Shown here piece after piece: positions 7,698-17,218 of a stretch of DNA of 39,756 nucleotides. A program made the position numbers and the translations under genes. This DNA comes from Akkermansiaceae bacterium (lineage in GTDB: Bacteria; Verrucomicrobiota; Verrucomicrobiia; Verrucomicrobiales; Akkermansiaceae): assembly GCA_903888515.1 (NCBI GenBank), contig CAISTY010000024.1, positions 1-39,756 on the forward strand, written 5' to 3'. The notes under the pieces were generated by a model. That model saw only the letters and a program-made list of their open reading frames with translations. It was not told where the DNA came from and did not search any database. How positions within the stretch are numbered: position 1 is the stretch's first letter; the number at the start of each line of letters is the position of its first letter.

Positions 7698-10600
7698 ATG
7701 AAGCGCAGCATCATCCTGGCACTGGGCACGAGTCTGACGACCTCCGTGCTATCCGCCCCGACCGACGGCGGGGGCGATCAAATCATTGACGGCATCGGGG
7801 AAACCTCCTTGACCGCGCGCTACCTGTTCGCGGGCAACACCGACGACAGTTCCCGCAACCGGCACCACGGCACCGTGGTCACCGGCAAGAACGAAGCGAA
7901 AGCCGTCTTCGTCGAGGATGCGATGTTCGGCCGGGTGCTGGCGCTCGCGGGTGGCCGCGATGGCAACCATGTGAAACTGCCGGGTGCAACCTTGGCCGGA
8001 ATTGACACCATCAGCGTGACCGGATGGGTCCAGCTTCGCAGCATCGCTCCAGACCAACGGATCTTCGACTTCGGCCGCAGTGGCACGCAGAATTTCTGGT
8101 GCGCACCCGCCGAAGGCAAACAACCGAATGTCGGATTCCGCGCCCGTATCACCCGCCACGGTGGAAAAGACGGGCAGACGACGGTTGCCGCCGAGCCGCT
8201 GCCGGTTGGACGCTGGATCCACATGGCGGTGGTGCTCGATCCCGCTAACAAAACATTCAGCCTGTACAGCGATGGCAAACAGGCCGCCCGCACCGACGGC
8301 GTCAACATGACGATCCAGGAGGTGCTCAACAAGGAGACCGTGGAAGAAAATCAATTGTTCATCGGCAAATCCCTCCAAGCCGGATCGCCTCTCAATGCCC
8401 TGCTGCATGATTTCCGGATTTATCATGTCGCCCTCACCGCCGAGCAGGTGGCCACCATCCGGGTCAATGCCATGCCTGTGGCGGCGCGGCTCGATGCGGA
8501 CCTGGCGTCCCTCGATCTCGGGGATTTGCGCGAGCGCTCCGTGGCCATCGCCCTGCCCGCCCGCGGGCCCGCAGGATCGGTGCTGAGTTGGCAGTCGTCG
8601 CAGCCGCACATTGTCGCCGCCGACGGATCGGTCAAACGTCCGCCTAACAATCACGCGACAGCCACAGCCACGGTTACCCTCACGGTGAGCGCCACCCTGC
8701 AAAACGACAAGCGCAGCCGGGATTTCACCGTGATCGTGCCGCGCCTGCCCACCGCTGCGGAGATCATCGCAGCCGACAAAGAGGCGCTCAATCCCGGCGA
8801 TCTCACCCAGGTGCAGGCGGAGCTGGTTCTCCCGACGCAAGGCAAACACGGCGCGACGATCCGCTGGTCGTCAAGCAACCCGGCGGCCATCGCGCCCACT
8901 GGCCAGGTCACCCGTCCCGCCGCAGGTCAGCCCGACGCCCCAGTGACTCTAACGGCCACCGTGGAATGCCAGGCTCAGACCACTACGCGGGTTTTCGAGG
9001 CGAAGGTGCTGGCCATGCCCGCCGACGCGGCAATCGTCGCCGCCGATCTGGCAGCCATCGTTCTGGACACGGCTGCTGCGGTTACGAAATCGTTGGAGCT
9101 CCCTGTTAGAGGAGCATCCGGTTTCAGCACGCTGGCATGGACCTCGAGTGATGCGGCGGTGATCAGCCCGGCCGGCGTGGTCACCCGTCCGGCTCTCGAC
9201 AAGGGCTCCAAAGCGGTGCGGCTCACCGTGGTTGCCACACGCAACAAGGCCACCGCCACCCGCGAGTTCGAACTCACCGTGCGCCGGCTTTCCAACCGTC
9301 CCGTGCTGACCGGTGTGCCGGATATCGCGGCTACCACCACCCTCGGAAATCTGCCGCGCCTGCCCGTTTATCTGCCGGGAACCTATCAAAACAATGCCGC
9401 CGGCCCACAGGTGCGGGTGATTTGGCCGGCCCCTGAAAACAATCTCGAGGCACTGCGCCCGGGCACCTACACCGTGACCGGCCATGTTCCCGGCACCGAT
9501 TTCCGACCAAAGGCGGTGGTGACGGTCAAGGCGGAGTCCGACGCCGAGCCCATGGAACGCCCGCCGCTCGCACTCGCACCCATCCCGCTGGGCGATGTCA
9601 CGCTCGACAAGGACACCGATGGCATGGACACGCCGTTCATGCGCAACCGCGACAAGTTCATTGCCGGTTTGTTGGAATCCAACCCCGACAGTTATCTCTA
9701 CATGTTCCGCCACGCGTTCGGGCAAACACAGCCTGCGGGGGCCAAACCGTTAGGCGGTTGGGACAGCCAGACAACCAAGCTGCGCGGCCACGCCAGCGGC
9801 CATTACCTCACCGCGTTGGCTCAGGCATGGGCCGGCGCGGCAGGCAACGAGACCGTCCGGGAACCACTCATGCGCAAGATGAACGCCATGGTGGATACCC
9901 TTTACGAGTTGTCGCAGAAATCCGGCAACCCGGCAAAACCCGGCGACCCGTCAACTGCGGATCCAGCGGCAGTGCCGTGCGGCCCCGGCAAACCGGGCTA
10001 CGATACCGACCTAACAGACAGTGGCATCCGCACGGACTATTGGAATTGGGGCAAGGGGTTCATCAGCGCCTATCCGCCAGATCCATTCATCATGCTCGAG
10101 GCCGGCGCGACCTATGGCGGCGGCAACAACCAGATCTGGGCGCCTTATTACACTCTCGACAAGATCCTCAAGGGTTTGATCGATTGCCATGAGGCGGCTG
10201 GCAACACCAAGGCGCTCGACGTGGCCAAGGGTATGGGACTATGGGTCCATGAGCGCCTCAAGAAAATCCCTGAAGCCACACTCAACAGCATGTGGAACCG
10301 CTACATCGCCGGCGAGTACGGCGGCATGAACACCGAACTGGCGCGTCTGCACGCAATCACCAAGGACGAGCGCTTTCTGCATGCCGCCAGACTCTTCGAC
10401 CACGTCCTGTTTTACCATGGCGACGCAAAGCGCAGTCACGGACTGGCGAAAAACGTCGATACCATCCGCGGTCGTCATGCCAACCAGCACATCCCGATGA
10501 TCGTCGGCGCCCTGCGGATCTATGACGGCACCCACGATCCGGTTTACCACCGGATCGCCGATAACTTCTGGACCATGTCACGCAATAGTTATATGTATAG

Positions 10601-11525
10601 CATTGGCGGCGTGGCGGGTGCGGCCAACCCTAACAACTGCGAATGCAACACCGCGCAACCCGACTCGCTGTTCACCAATGGTTTCTCCACCGGCGGGCAG
10701 AACGAAACCTGCGCCACATACAATTTGCTCAAACTGAGCCGCGACCTGTTCATGCACCGCCAACTCGGTGCATACATGGATTATTACGAACAGGCCCTCT
10801 ACAACCACATTCTCGCATCGGTGGATGAGAACACTCCAGGCAACACCTATCATGTGCCGCTGAATCCGGGCGCGGGCAAGGGTTTTGGCAATGCCCGCAT
10901 GACGGGTTATACCTGTTGCAATGGAACAGCGCTGGACAGCAATACCAAGTTGCAGGATTCCATCTATTTCAAACACCGCCAGCAGGCCGCGCTCTACGTC
11001 AACCTTTACATCCCCTCCACCGTCACCTGGCGCGAGCGGGGTGTGACTGTCCGCCAGGCCACACGTTTCCCGTTCGCCGACACCACCACGCTGACCATCA
11101 CCAAGGGCGGCGAATTCGACCTCCATCTCCGCGTCCCGCAGTGGGCGAAGCACGGGTTTTTCGTCCGCATCAACGGCAAGGATCGTCCGGTGGACGCCAC
11201 GCCCGGAACCTATCTGAAACTCACCGGAACCTGGGCCGACGGCGATACCGTGGAAGTCCGCATGCCCTTTGGCTTCCGCCTCGAACGGGTGATGGACCAA
11301 CCGAACATCGCCTCGGTTTTTTACGGCCCGATACTGCTCGCCGCCCACGAGGAAAACGCACTGCCCGCGTGGCGCAAGGTGGCCATCGACTCCGGCGATC
11401 TGGAGGGTTATCTAACGGGTGATCCCGCCACCCTCCGCTTCAATTTGGGACCACTCAAACTCAAGCCGTTTTTCCAATTCTACAACGAACGCTACTCGGC
11501 CTACTTCGACTTGCAGGAGGAGTAA
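7698..11525 (+). CDS. Secreted modular GH127 (DUF1680) glycosidase, beta-L-arabinofuranosidase-like, 1275 aa
   Basis: After a signal peptide (residues 1-20, ending VLSA) comes a LamG-like domain (about 40-255). Three atrophied bacterial Ig repeats follow at about 265-350, 355-440 and 445-530, each of the form ADL..L......L.LP..G..G....W.SS....I...G.V.RP. A fourth Ig-like module lies at 545-620, and a GH127 catalytic domain runs from about 640 to the end. The residues known from HypBA1 are present: Glu1003 and Cys1005 in NETCATYN, and Cys1073-Cys1074 in YTCCNGT. These are the zinc ligands, one Cys being the nucleophile. Arabinose-containing plant or algal glycans are therefore the likely substrates, although the family is diverse. 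The extra N-terminal modules make it about twice the length of a bare GH127 enzyme. Confidence 0.88.
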   Translation: MKRSIILALGTSLTTSVLSAPTDGGGDQIIDGIGETSLTARYLFAGNTDDSSRNRHHGTVVTGKNEAKAVFVEDAMFGRVLALAGGRDGNHVKLPGATLAGIDTISVTGWVQLRSIAPDQRIFDFGRSGTQNFWCAPAEGKQPNVGFRARITRHGGKDGQTTVAAEPLPVGRWIHMAVVLDPANKTFSLYSDGKQAARTDGVNMTIQEVLNKETVEENQLFIGKSLQAGSPLNALLHDFRIYHVALTAEQVATIRVNAMPVAARLDADLASLDLGDLRERSVAIALPARGPAGSVLSWQSSQPHIVAADGSVKRPPNNHATATATVTLTVSATLQNDKRSRDFTVIVPRLPTAAEIIAADKEALNPGDLTQVQAELVLPTQGKHGATIRWSSSNPAAIAPTGQVTRPAAGQPDAPVTLTATVECQAQTTTRVFEAKVLAMPADAAIVAADLAAIVLDTAAAVTKSLELPVRGASGFSTLAWTSSDAAVISPAGVVTRPALDKGSKAVRLTVVATRNKATATREFELTVRRLSNRPVLTGVPDIAATTTLGNLPRLPVYLPGTYQNNAAGPQVRVIWPAPENNLEALRPGTYTVTGHVPGTDFRPKAVVTVKAESDAEPMERPPLALAPIPLGDVTLDKDTDGMDTPFMRNRDKFIAGLLESNPDSYLYMFRHAFGQTQPAGAKPLGGWDSQTTKLRGHASGHYLTALAQAWAGAAGNETVREPLMRKMNAMVDTLYELSQKSGNPAKPGDPSTADPAAVPCGPGKPGYDTDLTDSGIRTDYWNWGKGFISAYPPDPFIMLEAGATYGGGNNQIWAPYYTLDKILKGLIDCHEAAGNTKALDVAKGMGLWVHERLKKIPEATLNSMWNRYIAGEYGGMNTELARLHAITKDERFLHAARLFDHVLFYHGDAKRSHGLAKNVDTIRGRHANQHIPMIVGALRIYDGTHDPVYHRIADNFWTMSRNSYMYSIGGVAGAANPNNCECNTAQPDSLFTNGFSTGGQNETCATYNLLKLSRDLFMHRQLGAYMDYYEQALYNHILASVDENTPGNTYHVPLNPGAGKGFGNARMTGYTCCNGTALDSNTKLQDSIYFKHRQQAALYVNLYIPSTVTWRERGVTVRQATRFPFADTTTLTITKGGEFDLHLRVPQWAKHGFFVRINGKDRPVDATPGTYLKLTGTWADGDTVEVRMPFGFRLERVMDQPNIASVFYGPILLAAHEENALPAWRKVAIDSGDLEGYLTGDPATLRFNLGPLKLKPFFQFYNERYSAYFDLQEE

Positions 11526-11770
11526 CACAGGCTTGGAATTGAATGCTTTCAGTCATGCTCAACTACCCCGATAACAATTTTTTGCCGGGCATGGTGATGG
11601 CCATGATGACCTGCCACGCCGCCGTCTTTGGGGTCCGCGCATTGCAACAATTCAACCAGTTCATTGACTCTTATCTCCAGTTTTCGATCACGCTTCACAC
11701 CGCACACCAGGCGGCCCACTGAGCCAGGATGCCCCATGTGCAGCCGTGTGGCAATCCATTCGCACCTTCC
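11526..11770. other. Gene-free stretch after the GH127 gene
   Basis: Between the GH127 stop and the left inverted element copy I see no convincing gene. Short frames exist on both strands but have no recognisable motif. No strong hairpin with a T-run follows the GH127 stop. The segment may be the decayed flank of the element insertion. Confidence 0.5.
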
Positions 11771-12198
11771 AACTCCGCCACCAGCTCGACATCAAAAGCC
11801 GCGTCACCTATTCAGTTAGACTCAAAACAGAAACGACGAATGCCGTCCAATAAAGCCAGGGGGCATGACCATGCCAAATCTCGGGTCATGCCCCCTGCAA
11901 CGTCATGGGCGCGGCTTTTTGAGTCCTCTGCCATGCCTCACAAAATCCCGGGATTTGGGGCAACGCCACGCCAGAAGGACGCTCGTCAACTTCATTTTCG
12001 GCGGAGAAAATGACACCCCGCATGGTCCGAGAGGAACGAGGACAAGGCCCCAAGGCTGATAACTTCCGGCGTCGTCATCATCAAGCCACCGAAACTACGA
12101 TGATAGCGGACCTGAAACCCGATCAGAGCGTGGCAATCTAGCAAAATAGCGACGATGTCAATTTGCGAATCCCATACGATATCAATTCGGCCCGCAAC
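11771..12198 (+). mobile_element. Left inverted copy of a degraded AAA-ATPase insertion element (3' part only)
   Basis: This 428-bp stretch is the reverse complement of 17647-18075 at roughly 90% identity, with small indels. It begins inside the 3' end of the ATPase gene (CTCCGCCACCAGCTCGACAT, on the plus strand here) and runs through the post-gene region to the element end (GATATCAATTCGGCCCGCAAC), where similarity stops abruptly. The coding part is therefore only about 75 bases and non-functional. Together with the right copy it brackets the RHS/AbiE island, with both element ends facing inward. Confidence 0.85.
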
Positions 12199-12246
12199 AC
12201 CTTGAGTCAAGAGGGCTCGACAGACCAGTCAGCCAGGCAACCAGGA

Positions 12247-12538
12247 GCGTCCCCTCATATTATGACAGAATTCCATCGCTCCGCGATGAACCTTTTAGGT
12301 GACAACCCGCTGAATCACAACCTCTTGTGGCACAAGGATATTTCGGGTTTTTGCCGATTTCATTTTCATTTTTAGGATAAACAACCCAAATATTAGCGCT
12401 AGTGCCAGACTTACAGAGCAACCTAGAAAACCACTACTCCTAGACGGATCGCGCCACATATACACAAAGTATGAGGGGACGCTCCCTTTGAACTCCGTCA
12501 AGAAAAATCAAAATTAAGGGAGTGTCCCCCCTCATAGA
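12247..12538. repeat. GGGAGYGTCCCCTCAT repeats in opposite orientations
   Basis: A conserved 16-17-base element occurs three times: GGAGCGTCCCCTCATA near 12247, its reverse complement TATGAGGGGACGCTCCC near 12470, and GGGAGTGTCCCCCCTCATA near 12519. The opposite orientation of the first two around a small reading frame resembles the ends of a small non-autonomous repeat element. Such motifs often accompany RAYT or IS debris in this phylum, but no transposase is present between them. Confidence 0.55.
12295..12459 (-). CDS. Possible small membrane protein (54 aa)
   Basis: From ATG 12459 the frame reads MWRDPSRSSGFLGC and then a 20-residue hydrophobic stretch (VSLALALIFGLFIL) followed by a basic tail. 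An upstream in-frame ATG at 12501 would start inside a repeat element. I know no homologous family. It lies between opposite-facing GTCCCCTCAT repeats, so it could be the cargo of a small repeat element or chance coding. Confidence is low. Confidence 0.25.
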   Translation of the reverse strand: MWRDPSRSSGFLGCSVSLALALIFGLFILKMKMKSAKTRNILVPQEVVIQRVVT

Positions 12539-12552
12539 TTCTCAAAATTTTT

Positions 12553-13266
12553 CTACTTGGATTTTCTCCTTCCCGCGCCTATGTGATCGCCCGCCATTGC
12601 TGGGTCTTGAACAATCTCCTCATATATTCGTTCCAATTTATCTCCCTCTGGGAAATACACCCCAAGATTTCTCTCAAAGCAAACAAAGTTTCGCTTTTTT
12701 ACATCTATCCCGACATGCATTACGCCATTTAATCTATCCTTTGAATCTAACTTCCAAATCCAATCAATTCTACCTTGTCCGTTCGGGGAGTGTTCTGCAG
12801 CAGGCTTATGGTTTTCCTTCCAACTAATGACCGCACTGTAGAGGTCTAAGAAGAAATCAAATGGCTTGTTATGTATTCTACACCAAAACGCTTCTTTCAT
12901 CATGCTATTGAAAGCATCGCCATGACAAGTGATGTGTTTTCTAACTGCATTAATGGATTGGGCGACATTCTCATCAATGTGACCCGCATTTTGGCCGAGC
13001 CATAGTTGACTAGACATTGGAATAGAACTGATCGATTCAAACGTTTCGCATGATAGTAATTGCAAGCGAATTTCTTTTGGAAGAGTTTTCATTACAGAGT
13101 CATGAAATGAATTCACTTTCTGTTTCAAGTCAATAATCGCATCAGCTGCGGAATCATCAAAAATAGATTCTCCGGTCACAGGATCACGAAATTCATTCTC
13201 ATTTCCAGCATATGACGCTAATATAAACGCCGTGAACATGACAACAATTCTAAAAAACTTTCTCAT
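12553..13266 (-). CDS. Secreted hypothetical protein, candidate immunity protein of the first RHS tip (237 aa)
   Basis: Signal peptide MRKFFRIVVMFTAFILASYA, then a mature protein with no family I recognise and a basic tail (GAGRRKSK). The gene is AT-rich compared with the chromosome. It follows the RHS-tip toxin gene at 13285 in the same direction with an 18-bp gap, the place where cognate immunity genes normally sit. Export to the periplasm would fit a toxin acting there, or one delivered through it. Immunity is inferred from position alone. An alternative is a non-immune cargo gene carried by the same cassette. Confidence 0.6.
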   Translation of the reverse strand: MRKFFRIVVMFTAFILASYAGNENEFRDPVTGESIFDDSAADAIIDLKQKVNSFHDSVMKTLPKEIRLQLLSCETFESISSIPMSSQLWLGQNAGHIDENVAQSINAVRKHITCHGDAFNSMMKEAFWCRIHNKPFDFFLDLYSAVISWKENHKPAAEHSPNGQGRIDWIWKLDSKDRLNGVMHVGIDVKKRNFVCFERNLGVYFPEGDKLERIYEEIVQDPAMAGDHIGAGRRKSK

Positions 13267-13284
13267 GTTAAAAATAAATGTTAT

Positions 13285-14508
13285 TTATGGAGTAACGCCG
13301 TCTGGGAAATTTAGCGGTTCGGCGTCAAAAGGTCCCGCTTTCCGGACATTTGTAGATCTTCCAACTATCGAATTGTCAGCCATGTCTGTGTAATAATGCC
13401 AGGGTTCGAGACTATTTCCCTTTCGATATGTGACAAAAAAAGGCAACCCATTGGGATTTTGCATTTCATTAGTTAAAATAGACAAATCTTCCCCCTTACC
13501 AGTGCTGAAGCTTACTCCACATTGCCAATAATATTTATATATTCTATCAGCCAAACTCTTTCGTGCATCTATCACGTCTTTACCGACCGAACTGGGATGA
13601 GTATGCCAAAAAGCTACCTGCTTGTCCCCAGAACTACAATCTGCCCCATATCCTAAAAATATTTGCGCTACGTTTGTCCTTGGCCAAGAGCCATGCTTCA
13701 GTGTTAAATAATACGTGTATTCCAAACTTCCGTCTTCTTTAACTACACATTTCTCACAAACTCTACCGCCATACTCCTTTGGCTGCTTTGGCTTATACCG
13801 CGAACTACCCGGCCTATCCACAACAGTTGGATCTTTCTTTGCAATTTGATCTAAATATTCCTTTTCAGCCTCACGATGGGCAGCCATTGCTCCCTTATGA
13901 ACAGCATCAATCATCGCCTTACTATCAACTGCAACTAACCCCTGATAATCCACTCTATTCACCCCATCATTCCTGATAAACCCATACAGATTCACCCCGC
14001 CCTCTTCCTCGATCGGATCTCGTGATGGCCAGCGGCCCGTGAGGGGATCATAGTAACGGTAGCCGTAGTCAGCTACATGGTTCATTTTCCCGTTAGGACG
14101 ATCTTCACCTAACTGTTTGCGGGTCAGTCTGTTACCGGTATTCCGGGGTCCCGGAGCCGTGGGACGCGTCGGACGCCGAAGCGACCCGCAACCGGGGTCG
14201 GAGTCGCCATCGCCGGGGTCCCTGCCACCGCATTCTGGCGGTTCAAGTGTTGGTTCAGGTACTGACAAGACGGCGGTCATTGCTTGAATGGCTGATAGCG
14301 GATCGGCGGCATGAGGGGAAGCGGAAAGTTCTTCGTGCGGCGCGTTGTCGTTGTCGAGGGTATCGGTTTGCTCCAGCGGCTTGCCGGGGATTTCGTCAGG
14401 CACCGGCATCCGGCCATGGGGGTGGCAGCGGGCGTGGACTTCGGTGTGCGCCTTGATGCTGACATGGGTATAAATCTGGGTGGTGGTGAGTTGCTCGTGG
14501 CCGAGCAC
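13285..14508 (-). CDS. RHS-core C-terminal tip with DUF4329/JAB-like toxin domain, fused to a recombinase fragment
   Basis: Three parts read in one frame. Residues 1-34 ([18 protein letters not shown]) are the tail of a tyrosine recombinase. Then comes a Pro/Asp-rich spacer with DSDPGCG, followed by the canonical end of an RHS core, [19 protein letters not shown] and NLYGF (about residues 150-190). The rest is a variable toxin domain with [10 protein letters not shown] (HTHP codons at 13594-13605) and a later FSTGKGED, as in DUF4329/JAB-like toxins of RHS proteins. The large RHS beta-cage is missing, so this is an orphan tip. The start is uncertain: GTG 14508 lies just after a TAG in the recombinase frame and has no ribosome site. 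The toxin half is AT-rich and the RHS stub GC-rich, marking a recombination junction. Confidence 0.75.
   Translation of the reverse strand: MLGHEQLTTTQIYTHVSIKAHTEVHARCHPHGRMPVPDEIPGKPLEQTDTLDNDNAPHEELSASPHAADPLSAIQAMTAVLSVPEPTLEPPECGGRDPGDGDSDPGCGSLRRPTRPTAPGPRNTGNRLTRKQLGEDRPNGKMNHVADYGYRYYDPLTGRWPSRDPIEEEGGVNLYGFIRNDGVNRVDYQGLVAVDSKAMIDAVHKGAMAAHREAEKEYLDQIAKKDPTVVDRPGSSRYKPKQPKEYGGRVCEKCVVKEDGSLEYTYYLTLKHGSWPRTNVAQIFLGYGADCSSGDKQVAFWHTHPSSVGKDVIDARKSLADRIYKYYWQCGVSFSTGKGEDLSILTNEMQNPNGLPFFVTYRKGNSLEPWHYYTDMADNSIVGRSTNVRKAGPFDAEPLNFPDGVTP
14404..14508 (-). pseudogene. C-terminal fragment of a tyrosine recombinase
   Basis: [18 protein letters not shown] followed by [12 protein letters not shown] is the C-terminal end of XerC/D-like integrases; the Tyr in QIYTHV is the catalytic one. 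The upstream frame is closed by a TAG within about 40 bases, and the Arg/His box region is absent. It reads directly into the RHS spacer, so the recombinase gene was truncated where the RHS tip joined it. Confidence 0.7.
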
Positions 14509-14794
14509 AACAGTTGGAGACTCAAACTATCGAAGAAACTGCTTGCCCTGCCCAGGCATACGGTTTTTGAGAGTGGGCATGAAGATGTTCGGTGTCGGTC
14601 TTTGGGTTCCAATTGTTTTCTGCTATACCGCCATACGTGTTGGAGACGGTAGGACACGCTCTCCCGCTGTCGTTGGCCGGCGGTACGGAACGGGAACTTT
14701 CCGCTTCCCTCCCGGCTGCTGATCCGCTACCGACCCGCGATGGAGGAATCATCGCGGCACTGGAGCCTCTTTGAGGCTGAAACTGTTTGGGCGT

Positions 14795-15491
14795 TTACCG
14801 GAACCGGGGACGGCGGAGGGATTCCTGAATTTCGCTCACGGTTGCCAGAACCTGATCAAATGTCGGAGATTCGCCGAAAAACATCGACCCCATTTTGACA
14901 AAATCCGCTTTCCAAGCGGGCATGATCTCCGGCGGAGGACATAACTTCAGGTCCCGCGCCGCCAACTCCAGATGATTCACCTGCCCATAAGGAAAGAAGC
15001 TGCTCCGATGGTCCATTACGGTCCTGAACATGGGATCCTCCGCCGAAACCGTCGCCGACAATCCCCCCGCCGTCCACAGTTGGTGGAGGTCGTAGAGATG
15101 GCGAGATTGGCGGCTGGCTGGCTGCTCTGGATTGGGGCGGGCATTCTGTTCGTGAAGCAACGCCGCTTTCTCCCAGAACGTCCTGTCCGTCCGCACACAG
15201 GGGATGACGGCGGCTGGCATTGATGCCAGTTGGGGAAACGTTGCATGCACATACGGAAGGATTTCCCGGTTCACCACAGGCACACCCTCAGCCCGGCCAC
15301 TCAACTCGATCTTCACTTCTGCCAGAAAATAGTCATCCGGCGGCTTGAGACCGGATTCCGGGTATTTCACATAAACCACGAACGGGTCACGGGCGGATTC
15401 GAGGGGTTCCACTCGGATCCGATCATTCGCACCCAGCCTCGGTGAAAATCTCCCCGCGCTCCTTGGCCGTCATCCATGCGATGCGCTTCAT
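14795..15491 (-). pseudogene. AbiEii-type nucleotidyltransferase toxin with its catalytic core deleted
   Basis: ATG 15491 overlaps the antitoxin stop by four bases (ATGA) and starts MKRIAWMTAKERGEIFTEAG, a normal AbiEii beginning, but the frame stops at 15423-15425. A second frame from about 15412 resumes with the middle and C-terminal part of the family: VKIELSGRAEG, TFWEKAALLHEQ and SRHLYDLHQLW. The stretch that should lie between, holding the GGTSLSK and RFSEDID nucleotidyltransferase motifs, is absent, so roughly 100 or more residues have been lost along with the frame. Translation of the second part would need GTG 15412. The product cannot be an active toxin as read. The antitoxin upstream looks complete. 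Confidence 0.8.
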
Positions 15492-16105
15492 TCCCCGGTG
15501 CCGCTCCCTTCTCCGGCGATTTCCCGGAAAACCGGGGCCATCCATGCCGGTGCAAGCGGAATATCCTTCACCAGTTGCCGACGCTCGGCTGGCTGCAGCC
15601 GCTCGCGCAACTTGGCCACCACTTCGGATCCCACTTGTTGCCGGCGCAAAAAACGCAGTGCCTGAATCACCACCCCGCTCACCCGGCCCGCGGTTGCCAG
15701 GTTCTTCGGTGTGGTCTGTTTCAGCACCACCGTCAGGCGCTTGATCATCACCCGGCAGGACGGGCCGTCCGTCAAATACTCCGCCTTAGCGGGCACCTGA
15801 TCGCTCAAACCCAGCAAATTCGCCGCCAAGGCCCCGGAAGGCAACAGCTTGCTGGAACCCCGCCTGGCAAGTGCCTTGGCCACCTCATCAGGCGCGGGCG
15901 ACACCTCCCCAATCCACTCGTTGATTTCCGGCAAGGCATACAAGCCGCGCGAAACCCGCATCAGCATCTTCTTCCGGGTCAAGCGCGACAGCCCTTGATC
16001 CACCGCAGCCCGCTTCCCGAGGTCAAGGAAATCCGCCGGCGTGACCGCCGAACCACGGCCACGGCCACGAACCCGCTTGAGCATCGATTCTTCAATGGTT
16101 TTCAT
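15488..16105 (-). CDS. DUF6088 / AbiEi-like antitoxin and transcriptional regulator
   Basis: The protein (about 205 aa from ATG 16105) begins MKTIEESMLKRVRGRGRG and has FLDLGKRAAVDQGLSRLTRKKMLMRVSRGLYALP, the winged-helix N-terminus of this family. Then come PSGALAANLLGLSDQVPAKAEYLTDG and PKNLATAGRVSGVVIQALRFL. Members act as the antitoxin half of type IV AbiE toxin-antitoxin systems and repress their own operon. An upstream in-frame start at 16156 would put an inverted repeat (16126-16155) inside the coding sequence, so I prefer 16105. The stop overlaps the toxin ATG by four bases, the usual coupling. The toxin is disabled here, leaving this as a solitary regulator or a defence against related plasmid-borne systems. 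Confidence 0.85.
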   Translation of the reverse strand: MKTIEESMLKRVRGRGRGSAVTPADFLDLGKRAAVDQGLSRLTRKKMLMRVSRGLYALPEINEWIGEVSPAPDEVAKALARRGSSKLLPSGALAANLLGLSDQVPAKAEYLTDGPSCRVMIKRLTVVLKQTTPKNLATAGRVSGVVIQALRFLRRQQVGSEVVAKLRERLQPAERRQLVKDIPLAPAWMAPVFREIAGEGSGTGE

Positions 16106-16125
16106 CCTGATTGGAGGTGATTTCC

Positions 16126-16155
16126 TGTCAGAAGAATAGGGTGTTTTTTCTGACA
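16126..16155. promoter_or_regulatory. Inverted repeat upstream of the AbiEi-like gene, candidate operator
   Basis: TGTCAGAA (16126-16133) and TTCTGACA (16148-16155) form a perfect 8-bp inverted repeat with a 14-bp gap, 21 bases before the ATG. AbiEi-type antitoxins autoregulate through inverted repeats in their promoter, so this is the likely binding site. On the minus strand the arms also overlap the region expected for the -35/-10 elements. Confidence 0.55.
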
Positions 16156-16195
16156 AGCAAGCTCGTAATCACCAAATAAATCGCCACTGGACCGA

Positions 16196-17218
16196 ATGAT
16201 CCGGCGGCACCGGCTGAAATTTCCCGCTTTTTACCCAGACTCCCTTCCGCTATGCTCCGATCCAGCGATGATTACCGCCCCCGCATTCACGACCGCCGCC
16301 ACCTTTCAGGTGTCCGGACGGCGTCGGAAAGCTGGCCGAATTCAGAGCATGAACCACAGCCCCGACGACTCCGACCCCGGTTGCGGCCCGTTTCCGGCTC
16401 CGAACCTCCCCCGGTCGCCCAAACCGAGAAATCCACGCAACACAATGGTTTCGAACAGGTTGCGGCGGAAGTCGCCAAGTGCCAAAAGCATCCGTGTAGC
16501 TGACTACGGCTACAGGTACTACGATCCGCTCACGGGCCGCTGGCCATCACGGGATCCGATTGGGGAAGAGGGCGGGTTGAACCTGTATGGCTTTGTTAGC
16601 AATTCTCCCACGCAGTTTGTTGACTTATTAGGCAACAAACTTGAGGAATATACTGAAAACATAGAGACCAAGCCGTTTCAGGAGGTTGCGAGTCTAAGAC
16701 TTGGAAGCGCGCAATGCAAACCAGTATGGCCTTCGGGTTTTAAGATCGGCTATCTCACTGACGAGCGTGGCGAAAGCCACCCTGATCCTGTCAGGAAAAA
16801 ATGCAAAGTTTGGGCAAGAGGATCTTTAGAGATAAGATTATACGTTCTACCAGAAGTAGATTTAAAGGCGATAGTACCAGGTGGCGTTACGCTTGAAGAG
16901 CATGAGCGAAGTCATGGAAGGAAATACATCAAATACTGGAACGAACTTCGGACTTTGGTTGACTGGCTTAGTGATGGGTTTGATGCTGGATCTGTAACTA
17001 GAGCTAAGAACGTAGTTGAATATTTAGATGCTGCTAGTGAATACTACTTTTGGATGGCTAAAGTCGATTCTACCCTCATCGACATCAACTCATACGTTAG
17101 ACTAAATCCTTTTGCTCCGATGTCCAGAGAGGCTCAGGCCTCATACGACGACTCCGAGACTAAGAGGAATGCTGCAAAGGCGAAATACGAACAAGCGAAA
17201 AGGAAAATTGACGAATGA
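16196..17218 (+). CDS. RHS-core C-terminal tip with a putative HExxH metallopeptidase toxin domain
   Basis: The frame includes the same RHS end as the first tip (DSDPGCG spacer, [25 protein letters not shown]), about 85% identical to it at DNA level but on the other strand. A different toxin follows: [20 protein letters not shown] contains HERSH (codons 16901-16915), a zincin-type HExxH motif, and a helical Lys/Glu-rich end. The RHS beta-cage is missing. The start is unclear: ATG 16196 gives 340 aa, but ATG 16349 ([13 protein letters not shown]) lies nearer the conserved part, and neither has a good ribosome site. After about 16610 the DNA becomes AT-rich, marking the recombined toxin module. 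Its stop overlaps the next gene by four bases. Peptidase activity is inferred from the motif. Confidence 0.72.
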   Translation: MIRRHRLKFPAFYPDSLPLCSDPAMITAPAFTTAATFQVSGRRRKAGRIQSMNHSPDDSDPGCGPFPAPNLPRSPKPRNPRNTMVSNRLRRKSPSAKSIRVADYGYRYYDPLTGRWPSRDPIGEEGGLNLYGFVSNSPTQFVDLLGNKLEEYTENIETKPFQEVASLRLGSAQCKPVWPSGFKIGYLTDERGESHPDPVRKKCKVWARGSLEIRLYVLPEVDLKAIVPGGVTLEEHERSHGRKYIKYWNELRTLVDWLSDGFDAGSVTRAKNVVEYLDAASEYYFWMAKVDSTLIDINSYVRLNPFAPMSREAQASYDDSETKRNAAKAKYEQAKRKIDE

